Assembly: GCA_021904315.1 (NCBI GenBank)
Contig: CM038919.1
Location: forward strand, 1,860,001-1,924,000
Source of the DNA: Sphagnum magellanicum
Taxonomy: Eukaryota; Streptophyta; Sphagnopsida; Sphagnales; Sphagnaceae
Length of the DNA stretch: 64,000 bases
Direction of reading: 5' to 3'
Positions within the stretch are counted from its first letter, which is position 1. Every line of letters begins with the position of its first letter. Below the pieces are notes generated by a model that did not search any database, was not told the origin of the DNA, and was given only the letters and a program-made list of their open reading frames with translations. Positions 27,115 through 37,750 of the stretch are shown in pieces. The translations under genes were made by a program, and so were the position numbers.

Positions 27115-28900
27115 CCCTACTAAACTTACATTAGTATCATAAGTGTTGTCACATTGTTATTTTTATGTAATAATGGATTTGTGATGGGCTTCTTGCTCCA
27201 TTCATTGTTGCAAAGGAAGAAGAGGCAATGCAACTTAGGATTGATAGAGCTTGTGGAAGAACTTCATGGATCAGAACAAACCTGTCCGACATCATTAAGT
27301 GGTTGAAAGCTTTTGACATTAACCCTTCTAATAGTCTAATTTTTTTGAGATTTTTGTCAAATGGCCACTTTGAAATCTACACATTTTTTGAATTTTGAAA
27401 TACTTGGAAATTTTCCTTTTGTGTTTCCATTTTAATCTTTGGTGTTGAGTTTTTGGACATTTTGATCCTCAAAAACTGTGAGAGTTTGTCATAAACTATT
27501 CTTTTAGAACTTTTCCTTGTAATATCCAATCCTTGAACAAATTCTTGTCAAACTTTCCAATCTTCATGAATTCTCCACAATTTGCAAAGATGACCCATAG
27601 TTTTTAGTTATCAAAACTTTTCCCAAAGTTGTTTTCCTATTAAACCAAATATGAAATTTTGTCACCAAAGTTTCTTGAACTAAATTTTATCCAAAAATTC
27701 TCAAAAAAATTACATCAATGTAAGAATTTTAACAAGCTATGTGATTTTAGTGCCATAGAAATTCCATCATGTTTCTTCCACAAATTAAAAGATGGAGGAT
27801 GAAAACAACCACATGGATGGGTCAATGGAATGATTCCCATGAATGATACCATTATTGCCTTATTTCAAGGTATCAATCAATAAATAATTTTTTTACATTC
27901 ATGGGAATTTCACCACTCTTGTTCAAAAACTCATAAAATAACTTGATTGTATAATCCACCTTATCCACTAAACATAAGAATATGTAAAATTTGTGACTAT
28001 TGCTTGGGCATTTTCCAAAATTCATGAAAAAAAAAAAAAAGCTTCAAATAAATTTCAAGCTTTTCAAATTTGACAATGCCATTTCCTTCAAATTTTTATT
28101 AGCTTGAACATCAATCATTTTAAAATTAAGAACATCATAGAAAAGCAAGTGTTGTTCATTCCAAATCTCCATGTGTAGGACTATATATTACCAAAATTTA
28201 AGGTTTTTTGGTGATACACTTCAACATATTTTTTACAACCCCTAACACATATTTTGCCTAATCAAATTTTCCAATGTCTTCAACCATGATATGAGTGTAA
28301 TCATTTTCTATAATTTCTAGAGATTCCAATAATCTAAATTTTGCAAGATCTTTTCATAAATTTCCAAAGTTCCATATTTTTTTTAAAATTCCCAATTTTG
28401 CATCAACATTTCCCTTCAAAACATTTCATAGTTTGTAATCCTCATAATCTTTTCCAAACTTTCTAATAACTAGAATTAGTCTTGAATTTCTAGACTATCC
28501 AATCCTCTTGTTTTTCCCAATGTTTTTCATACTAGCCCTAAAATCCTCAAAGTCTTTAGTCTTGCAAACTTTTGCATGTTTTCCAGTCCTCATAATGTTT
28601 CCACAAATTTCTTGAGATGTTTTCCATAGAGTTTCCAATGTACTAAAAGTGTATAAGTTCATATACAAAGCCTACATACTACCAATTTGTTTATGACAAT
28701 TGTGCCAAGAGTAGTTGGGTCTACTTATTCTATATCATTACATTTTTTCATGTGTCTTCATTTGGTGCTGCATATCATGTGACAAAAAATTGAGCCCATT
28801 ATGTCATCATCTTGCAAATGCATTGTTATTATATCCCTATGTGAATGTATATAGTTATAACAAATTAGTGTAATCATGCAATGGGATCCGTTATGTGTAA
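27115..28900. other. Intergenic DNA, nothing recognised
   Basis: Both strands are rich in short stops; the + strand is pyrimidine-biased around 27400-28650. No gene, RNA or structured repeat could be supported. Confidence 0.5.
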
Positions 28901-28930
28901 TAGACTTTATCAGCAAGACTATCATCTCGA

Positions 28931-29510
28931 ATGACAATAATGGAAGCTAAGCAAAATGAGTTGGATGCTAGAGTTGCTTCTATGTTGGATAGTCAACAAG
29001 TTCAGACCCAAGCCTTCAATGATATTAAAAGTATGTTTTCTACCTTTCTAGGAAGGTAGAGGGACAATACTAAAAAAATTCAATTGGAACTTCAACTTGC
29101 AACTAAACAACAACCTCAAGTGGTACCTCTTGTGAATGCAAAGAGATAGTGGTTGAAAAAACTATGGAGCCACAAGAAACATCAATGGTAAGGAGTGGCA
29201 ATGAAAGGTCACAATCCCAATCCTTCACAAAGACTACATTCCAATCTATGGATCTAGCAAAATCACCACCTTAGGTTACCATAGTAGCACCAACAAAGAA
29301 GGTGGTGAAAAACACTCCAATGAAGAAGCGAATAGTAGCACCTACAAGTGTGGAGGGTGTGGATTAGGTTGTTCTAAAACTTAGAACATCGCCAACAAAA
29401 AAAACTTTTCAAGATAAAATCTCCTTCCAAATTGAATGTGGGGGAAGCCTCTATTGGTCAAAATGTGGGATAGGTATGATACCCACTTTCATGTGGTGTT
29501 AACTAACATT
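28931..29510 (+). pseudogene. Gag-like or unknown ORF relic interrupted only by TAG codons
   Basis: Starting at ATG 28931, one frame runs about 190 codons to a TAA near 29508. It is broken by four stops, all TAG (29057-29059, near 29147, near 29273 and near 29365). Composition is protein-like: Gln/Lys/Met-rich, with MEAKQNELDARVASMLDSQQ, then QLELQLATKQQPQ, then Ser/Thr/Lys-rich linkers. The coiled-coil-like start and basic tail resemble LTR-retroelement gag proteins, but no zinc knuckle or protease was seen. Family not recognised. Confidence 0.4.
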
Positions 29511-29804
29511 CTTTCATTTCTACAAATGTTTAGATACCATGTGGGATGTTCATTAATGTGATAATTTTAATTAGAAATATTATTTGGAACCATACATCGT
29601 TGGGAAAGAACTACAAAGGAAAGTGATTACACTTGTAAGAAGCAATAAAAAAAAAACATCTCCACAACAAGTAAGTGCATACTGCTTTTTGTTGCCTTTG
29701 TTTTCATTGTGGTTGGCATTTTCTTAGTTTTCCCATGTGGTTTTACTTATGTTCTAGTTGTAATGTCATTAAGAATGATAATGCTTTAGCTTGTTGGGTG
29801 GAAT

Positions 29805-29940
29805 CACTACAACAAAATGTGTCTTTGTACACCAAGCAATTTCACTAGATTTTGAGTGAATTCACTGGTCTTAGTAAATGGGAACTAATTGAAAAGTAGC
29901 GAATTCACTAATCTAGTGAATTGCACCCACATTTTGTAGT
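29805..29940. mobile_element. Fold-back MITE with CACTA-like ends
   Basis: The left end CACTACAACAAAATGTG and the right end CACATTTTGTAGT are inverted repeats, flanked by aat at 29802-29804 and 29941-29943. The inverted pairing continues inward through caatt(t)cactagatt and agtgaattc on one side against gaattcactaatctagtg on the other, so most of the 136-bp element can fold into a hairpin. The CACTA start plus a 3-bp target duplication points to a non-autonomous CACTA-type MITE. Confidence 0.7.
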
Positions 29941-29943
29941 AAT

Positions 29944-32900
29944 GAATGTAGTTTCCAATTAGACATCATGTAGTGTTGTTGAATCCAAAGAACTCAAGGC
30001 AAAAAGTTGCATCCAGCAAAATCAACAGTTGTTAGGGGGAAGACAAGTTCCATGGTGCAAATCTTCTTGAATTTTGGTTTAAAGTAGATGTTGAGGAGGT
30101 TCATGTGCATGACCGGATACTTATGCACCCACATGAAGTTGATAACCAGGCTTTCATGCAAGATGTGGTAGGCATTTGTGCATTGTGGAACTAGAAGTAC
30201 ATCAAAGTTGTCTAGGTTGATTGATGATTTTCAAACTTATGGCATTCATATGCAATGTTTGTCACTTTGTTCCTTTGAAAAACAAGAAACTATGAGATTT
30301 TTTTTCTAGAACTTATAATATGATATATTTGAATTGGATCACTTGTTTCCTATTATTTTTAACTTCTCTCCACTACCTAGTTGGTTTGTGTCATGCATTT
30401 GGATTTGGGGCTACATTTGACAACTGAATTTCAATGGTATGAAATGGTTTACATTTCAGTGCAAAAAATAACTAGCTTTTCCACTAGTGTTTTAGAATTA
30501 CTCTAGGACTACATTTATATGATTCATAACATGTATGACCAATAATTGTAAGTATTTTAAAGTTGATAGAAAGCTAAACAATGACTATGGATGTTTTACC
30601 AAGTCATTGATTTAGCAATCTTGCAAGTTATTAATAACTAATCAATGAATTTCAAATGACTAAGAAAGTTCAGTTCAACATGAAACAAAATGACTACATA
30701 ATGATAGTTATATCACTACAATATGACAATAATTATATATGCCACTACTTAAAGTCATTTTTAAATGACTACTCACATATTGCATTATGTACACATGTCA
30801 ACCCACCATTTTGTCACATGTCCATTTTCTTGTTTGCCACATGGAAATTAAAAATCATTGTTAAACAATAATTCACTTTACATTCACTTAATGTTTGACT
30901 ATTTTTTTGAATTCAACTTTGATGTCAACGCCCAAGATACAGCCATGTGGTTCAATGTAGTTAGTACACATGGTTGATTAGAATATATTCACTGTCTCAA
31001 TTTCAAGAAACCACATCAAACAAAATGACAAGAAATTCTAGTCCTATTGTAATTGATTAATTATTTTAGTTGCAAGATCATGTTCAATTAAATTTAACAT
31101 AGTAGATATTTACACATGGATTAATCCTTATTGGCCACATTTCATAATTTGAGAAGTATAGATATTCATATTGTAGTGATTAATTTTGTTGACACATAGG
31201 ATGCTGAATCATATTGTGGACCCCACAAAAACAATTAAACAAGCCACATAGGATGGACATTTGTGCTGACATGTTTTGTGAGCCCATCTACATGGCATCT
31301 TTTGTCTACTATGACTAAAGAATTGTCCTTTTTGATTAGGGGATGAAATGTGCCATGTCAAACAATATATGACTACTTGTCCTAAACAACTCATCTATAA
31401 TGACTTTGAGGCCCTTAATCATAAATGTCCTCTATATTAGATCTCCAATCATAGAGTGAGCCATAGATTTGAGAATTTGTACTAGTGGCATTACCCATTT
31501 CCACCTACTAACAACATTAAGAAAATGATGTTCCTTTGCTTTGTGAACGACTTAACTAGATTTCCAACTTAATTTATTACTAGGATGGTGAGTATGATGC
31601 ATCTTCTCAACCGTAACACCCGCACAATTTATTCAAGTTGAAATTAATAAGTTTTGATTGACTTGGGAAGATTATATGGGCTAGAACTTTCTTAAATGCA
31701 ATTCTTACCTATCTTAAATTAAAAATACTCGAACGAATAACTAATAAATAGACCTTGGGAAACGATGGTGGTCAAGCGAGGCTCACAATATACTTCATAT
31801 ATATTTTAATAAACTTAGAATATGTTTAAAATATGTCGTTATTTCATAGAATTTTTTTTAAAATCCTTTTATCTCAAGTGCTTCCCTAAAATATAGAAGT
31901 AATAACCTCCTTAAGTATGGTAATCATTGAATGTGATAACACATTCAACAATGAACTTCCATTTGTGAAAGGACTCTTAATTATGAAGGGATTTGGATTG
32001 ATTGAAATAATGGAACATTGTAACTTTTGGAATAAGAATTTCAAAGAAACATGCAATAGAAAGTTGGTGAAGAAACAATGGATGAATTGTTCATGGTTTG
32101 AACTTACAATAAGAAAGTTTGAAAAACTTGGTAATTATTTCACCAAGAAAAAAAAGACATCCATTTGCCTTTGGTTGAACACTTAGGGTCATTCTGATTA
32201 AGCTTGCTTTTGATCATCTAAATCAAAAACATAACTAAAACAATACAGAAAACTACTTAAAAACACATGTATTGGAAACATTGACCACATGATTTCTAAA
32301 AGACTAATTCCAAATCATCATGCAACTCGAAAATAAAATATACACTTTATTCGAAACCTGTGTACAGAAAACAAAATAGAAAAATGTAACTTAGAAACTT
32401 ACTAACCCAACCAAAACATGTGCTTTCAAGAAAGATGCAAATATTTTCAAACTATTTTGTAACATGTACTACTTAATTATGTTACATAGTTAGATTTAAG
32501 TAATGTAACATATAATGTTGAAACATATAGGTGAGTATAAACTGGACGATGTCAATGTGAGAAAAAATATAAAGTAGGACATATGGGCTTACAAGTCCAT
32601 TTCAGCATGGATAGGGTTTGGATGGGAGGCACATGGATCATGCGGATCTGAAACATAGCCTTCAAAACTTGCCATGTTTCGGTGGACTCTATGTTTTGGG
32701 GCTTGCATTGCCTGTGCATCAAAACTCAAGCCAGGCTACCTCGAAACCAAACCAATGACGCATTTACAACATGTCGTTGAAATAGCCTCAGCCTCCTTTC
32801 ACCCCCCAACCCCTCTTTGAGTGGTATCCGCAAAGTAATGAAATTTTATTAAATTTAGATATGAGATGCTGGAACTCAGCATTTAATGCATAAGGTTTGA

Positions 32901-33399
32901 GACTAATTATAGTAACTGTACAGGTAGGAGCAGTGAAAATATATATGGCAGCAGTGGAGGCGCTTTGGAAAAGGGAAAGACAAGATGAAACTCAGTTTAC
33001 CACAAGTCTTGCCATCTAATATCTTATCTGCAGAACTATCTAAAAGGTTAATCTAAATGGAGTGTGAAAGTCAACAGCAGACATGGCATGTTGAGGACAT
33101 GTTGATGTCCATAAACATGCCATGATAGTACATCATCCTCAACGCTGGCTTCCACAGCCGGAAAGAAGCGAAAAGTTACCGGCCTCGGACGGGACCTTAA
33201 ATCCGGAAGGTACCGGTTACGAAACCTTCTCCTACACTGAATGCCAAAGTCCAAGAGAAGCATGATTAGGTGAGCTAAGGGGAGCATAATGCCCACAAGC
33301 TGTGCTTTTCTTCATTGCCAATATGTTGTGTGCAGACTGCAATCGATTGATTGATTGTGTGAGTACTGCTTTTGCAACAGGGGCAACCCACTACCAGCA
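29944..33399. other. Intergenic DNA and upstream region of the fucosyltransferase gene
   Basis: 29944-32860 is AT-rich without a recognisable gene; the 89-codon frame at 31917-32186 has no motif. From about 32880 the base composition becomes more balanced, which fits the promoter and 5' leader of the gene starting at 33400. A TATA-like aaatatatatgg lies at 32938-32949. The pyrimidine-rich tract and cag just before 33380 could be a leader intron acceptor. Both are unproven. Confidence 0.35.
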
Positions 33400-35202
33400 A
33401 TGGGTGCCAAGGAATTGGTCATCCTTCTGGTTTGCTCCACTGTGCTTGTCTGCATTGTGCTAATCCACAACACGAAGGTTGTCGATCTGCAGGCGCATTT
33501 TCAAGAGTTTGGAAAACAAGCAATGCAGGTTGGTGCACCAGTTACGTCGGCTGTTCCACCAGGCGTATTAATATCTGAAACTGCTGCTTCGGAAGTTCGA
33601 CAAACTGATAGTGTACTGCCTGCTGGTGCTCTTAAAGATCTAACCCGCAAGCTTAGAGAAGCCGCATTCCGAGCTAATGGAGGTAAACCTGTCGACCCTC
33701 TTACTGAAACTGTGAGGAACGAGTGGCACAAAAACAATCCTTGCATGAGTCGAGAGAAGCTTCCGTTGAGGTATGCTGCGAGGAAATTTGTGAAAGATTT
33801 GAATGTCAGCGCTGCATGGGACGCAGTCTTCCGGGAGTACGAGATTCTTCATCGGACTTGTACTACGAAGGGTCAATTGAACATTTCCCGCAGTGACCTC
33901 CACCAGAGAGATACGACAAGTGGTTGTGATTATCTAGTTTGTGAGCCGACGGCTAACTCAGGACTAGGAAACAGGATACTCGCCGCTGCGTCCTGTATGA
34001 TTTACGGGGTTCTTACGCAACGTGTCCTGTTGTTACCTTCGTTCAGTCTGTTGGCAGAAGTCATGTGCGAGCCTTTTGAGGGCTCCTCTTGGAAGGTGAA
34101 TGAGGGAAGCATTGATCTTCCGGTGCTGTCAAAATTCTGGGCATCTACTGATCAGTTCCTTTCTGCTGTGGACTCGTCCATGGGATCTCTGTTGAAGGAT
34201 ACTCTAATACCGAACCGAGCGATTAAACTTCATGCCACAGATTTTACAGCCGAGTTGCGGTTTCACCCTGATAAAAGATTCTTTTGTGGCACCGAACAGA
34301 ATCTCTTGCGCGGCGTGACATGGCTTTATCTCACGAGCAATCAATATTTTCTTCCCAAGCTCTATTTAATTCCGAAATTCCGCATGGCGTTAGAGGCTCT
34401 GTTTCCTACTCGAATGGTCCTCACGCACACGCTCAGATATTCCATACTCCCAGGAGACGTTGTCTGGCAGCGAGTTGAACAAGTCCATGCAATGCAGCCA
34501 GATCGTACAGACCGGCGCCTCGGTGTTCAGATTCGTACGAACCGGCAGTTCCAGGAGCTGCACCTTATACTGGAAGCGCGCATCAAACAATGCGCTTTGG
34601 ACAACGGGATGCTGCCTCAACTCGGGTTGGCCGCCAGTGATCTTAATAAAAGTTCGCAATCCACCAATTTTTCGTCGACAGAAGAGTCGATCCCCGCTGT
34701 TCAATCGGTCATCGAGTCTTCACATAATGTGAATCGCACCACCGTGTTCATCGCTTGTCTCTACAACGATTTTGAGTTATCTCTGAGATCAGATTACTTG
34801 CGAAACCCACCAGCAAATGGAGAGAACGTGACGGTTGTCCAGCTAAGTAACAGACTTGAACAAACGTTGAACAGCAGAGAAGAAGATGAGCAAGCACTTA
34901 CCGAGATTATTCTCCTGAGCTTATGTGACGACATAATTGTCACTCCGAGCTCTACATTTGGGGGTGTTGCTAAGGCATACGGAGCATTGCTACCATGGGT
35001 GATTGAAACACAATCGAATGACGTAGGTTGTGTAAGAGGGCCAACCGTAGATGCTTGTTACGGGGTGCCAGCGAGATACTTGTCTTGCCTCTACGATGAT
35101 CCTGAGTTGCGTGGTAGATCCGTCGTGGATGTTCTACCGTACCTCAAGGATTGTTTCCCTGGAGAAATCGTCGGTGGGATTCAAGTTATGACCCTCCAGT
35201 AA
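33400..35202 (+). CDS. GT37 plant alpha-1,2-fucosyltransferase (xyloglucan/AGP fucosyltransferase family)
   Basis: A single uninterrupted 600-codon frame. The ATG at 33400 is chosen because it is followed directly by a signal anchor (residues about 5-22, ELVILLVCSTVLVCIVLI), as in type II Golgi enzymes; the longer frame upstream has no ATG. Family motifs in order: CEPTANSGLGNR (NSGLGNR at 186-192), RFFCGTEQNLL and NQYFLPKLYLIP (294 onward), RRLGVQIRT (372-380, the GDP-fucose-binding motif of inverting fucosyltransferases), and ALTEIILLSLCDDIIVT with SSTFGGVAKAYG (517 onward). The family transfers fucose from GDP-fucose to galactose on xyloglucan or arabinogalactan side chains in the Golgi; the acceptor cannot be read from sequence. 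Length is slightly above the usual 500-580. No introns in the coding part and no lesions. Confidence 0.93.
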   Translation: MGAKELVILLVCSTVLVCIVLIHNTKVVDLQAHFQEFGKQAMQVGAPVTSAVPPGVLISETAASEVRQTDSVLPAGALKDLTRKLREAAFRANGGKPVDPLTETVRNEWHKNNPCMSREKLPLRYAARKFVKDLNVSAAWDAVFREYEILHRTCTTKGQLNISRSDLHQRDTTSGCDYLVCEPTANSGLGNRILAAASCMIYGVLTQRVLLLPSFSLLAEVMCEPFEGSSWKVNEGSIDLPVLSKFWASTDQFLSAVDSSMGSLLKDTLIPNRAIKLHATDFTAELRFHPDKRFFCGTEQNLLRGVTWLYLTSNQYFLPKLYLIPKFRMALEALFPTRMVLTHTLRYSILPGDVVWQRVEQVHAMQPDRTDRRLGVQIRTNRQFQELHLILEARIKQCALDNGMLPQLGLAASDLNKSSQSTNFSSTEESIPAVQSVIESSHNVNRTTVFIACLYNDFELSLRSDYLRNPPANGENVTVVQLSNRLEQTLNSREEDEQALTEIILLSLCDDIIVTPSSTFGGVAKAYGALLPWVIETQSNDVGCVRGPTVDACYGVPARYLSCLYDDPELRGRSVVDVLPYLKDCFPGEIVGGIQVMTLQ

Positions 35203-36609
35203 TTTTGCTAGTCGCGCAGGCTGGGATTAGAAGAACTCGGTGGTTGTAGCAGCATGAAACCTTGCAATTTCCTTCTTCTTAGCATATGCTTCACAAGAAA
35301 CTTTTTTGGCATTCCCTGTAGGAAACAGAGTGGAAACGTTTGATGAATCAAAGTTGACTTAACAAAACATACGGAAAGCTCTTCAAGGGAATCCTGGGAC
35401 CCGTATTTCGATGTTTTAAATTCTAATTTTCCCATTGTGAAACAAAGGGATCATTGTATTTTCACATTGTCAAACAAACAACTTCATATTTGCATAGGGG
35501 AAATTCAAGTTTTTCTGGATGATCCCACACGGAATCGTAAAAGAGTTTCTAATTGTGCTCGATCTAAAGCAAGAACCACTAGGCAAATCAAACACTGCCA
35601 ATTAGATCTTCGTGATATGGAATGCACCGAGTAACAACCACCAGATGCAGCAGCTCTAAAAATATTACTTTGCAGCCTGGATAGAACTCTCTATGAACAA
35701 ATAGCTAGATCTTGCAACAACGAAGGACTATTTATTGCCCACAAGAACGTGTGTGCCGCATTTGCTTCTGTGGCTAGGTGTCTGACAGTTGGAAACGTTT
35801 GGCGTGCGAGCAATACTGTGCATATCTGAGTTGAGCAGTTTGGATCTTACATATCCGCATACAAAACTAAGTCAGCACCAAAACCAGCTCCTCTGAGGCA
35901 TCGGTCAACAAATTAGTAGCATTCCACCCTAATTAGCATTCTCATATCTCAAGAATTGGATAGACACGAGTTGAAAACTCCAGAGTTTAGAGTCTAGAAA
36001 GCAATGATGCAATCATAGCTTTGAACTAGAATATTAATCTAGTCTCTTTATGATTAATACTATTGGTGGAGTTAACACAGCTTTCAGAGCATTGACATGG
36101 TGCTCATGTATCACTTGGTGAGTTTGCTGTCACTCGATTTTCATTGCAAACTCCTCACAGCCACAATTTTTCTACTGCAGCAGCATTCAGGTCTAATTTG
36201 AATAAGGTTTTTGTGACAATGTGGCTGACATTGTTGTGATTCTCTCAAATCTCTAACTATATATACAATGTTTTCAACTACATTGAGATTATTATGATAG
36301 GAAAACCAGTGCATCAAGTGAGTGGGAATCAGAGTGACTTGATCTTAGTTTAGGCATTTAGATCCCAAATTTGATAGCACTCAGGTCTTATTTTCGTTTC
36401 TTTTCTGAGACTTCAGGATTCTAATATTCCAGAACTTTGAAGCTGTACACAAATAGTTCTTCTTGACATTCTGCCTCTTGATCACCAGCTGGGTTTATAA
36501 ATTTTTGTTCTCCAGTATCACTGAATACATTGTATGACATAGTTGAATCTCCCAATGTTGCTCAATCACTTCACAAATAGGTGAACCTGAAAATTGGGTA
36601 TCTATGCCA
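35203..36609. other. Intergenic DNA downstream of the fucosyltransferase
   Basis: Composition is more balanced than in 1-33 kb. No ORF with recognisable domains. Probably 3' UTR for the first few hundred bases, then intergenic. Confidence 0.4.
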
Positions 36610-37750
36610 GACAGGGGTTGTAACCGTGCTGCTTATGTGACAGATGCAAGTAATGCTGCACCCACAAGAATTGCATTGGCAGCATTGGCATATATGCCTT
36701 ATCCTCCATACAACCCAGTTGCCTCAAAATATGAATTGCAAGATAAGCACCATTGTGTAAGCAGCTGCTTGAACTGCACTGTCCATAGGTGCCATACCAC
36801 CACTGTCCTTTTCATCAACCTTGATATGCTCAACTCCTTGTAGCAATACATTCACTACTTTATAACTAGCATGCCTTACAGCAATATGGAGTGCAGTCTG
36901 TCTCTTGTTGTCTAGAATGTTTATAGCATCTGGCTTGTGCTCATTTATGTATTTTCATAGCATTGTTGTGGTTGGAACTGCACTTGCCCTTTCAGCACTG
37001 TTAACAGCTTGATGATAGGGTAAATCTCCATTTGTTCTTCACAGTGACATTTATGGTCCTGCATTCATAGGGCCCAGAGGTTAGACACCAGGTCAACAGC
37101 AGTTCCACTGTTCTTGTGAATCTTAAAAATGTAGCCAAGTGCAAAGCTGTTTTGTTTTAAGACTGTGTCTAGAGAGCTTGACAACTTCCTATTTCCCATC
37201 TATATGGCCACAACATTGGGGTCAGCATTGGTCATCTTTAGCATCTTGGTGATCACCTTGTTGCAGCTGCCATGACATTGTGAGTGGGCAGCCAAGTGCA
37301 AGGCTGTGTGACCAAATTTGTCCACAATGTTCACATTCACTCTTCTTGAATGTTCGAGGCTGCATATGTAGCACACAATGTCCACCTGTCCATTGGAGGC
37401 AGCCATATGCAGTGATGTTCTACCCTCATGGAAAGCAGGTAAAGCATTCTCCAAGAAATGCCCCAGCCATTCTATAGGAATCTCATGCTCTGATGCATAG
37501 CTATTGAGTGTTGGTGCCTGGTCATCTTCAGAGTGTGCATTCGCACCTGCCTGAAAATTCACATCAAAGATATTCCAAAAGAGTTTTGAATTCTTGAAGT
37601 TCACCATTCCTGGCTGCTTGCAAAAGTTTTTTTCCATCATGTGGGGATGGCCACTCCATTCCACTAGCTTGAAACAGATGGCTGAAGCAGTAGGTACAGC
37701 TCAGTTTGAGCATCAGACAAACATCTTTCCTTTCTCTAACTAACATCCAC
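36610..37750 (-). pseudogene. Ankyrin-repeat protein pseudogene with C-terminal hydrophobic segment
   Basis: On the minus strand, ankyrin fragments lie in order but in changing frames. First comes GKKLLQAARNGELQEFKTLLEY (about 37650-37590), typical of the first helix pair of plant ankyrin proteins. Then GRTSLHMAASNGQVDIVCYI and KFGHTALHLAAHS (37440-37270), KTALHLAT (near 37150, frame shifted), and KRQTALHIAVRHASYKVVNV (near 36910-36850). Last, ANAANAILVGAALLASVT (near 36680-36630), which resembles the membrane segment ending PGG-type ankyrin proteins. Breaks: a stop directly after LLEYL, a TAG after NVVAI (37200), at least two frame changes, and a stop inside the membrane segment. Some breaks could be unrecognised introns, but missing donor sites and the last stop favour a pseudogene. 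Confidence 0.65.

Noticed and set aside
31917..32186. 89-codon ORF MVIIECDNTFNNE...
   Set aside because: No recognisable motif, codons typical of AT-rich background, no splice context; not supported as a gene.
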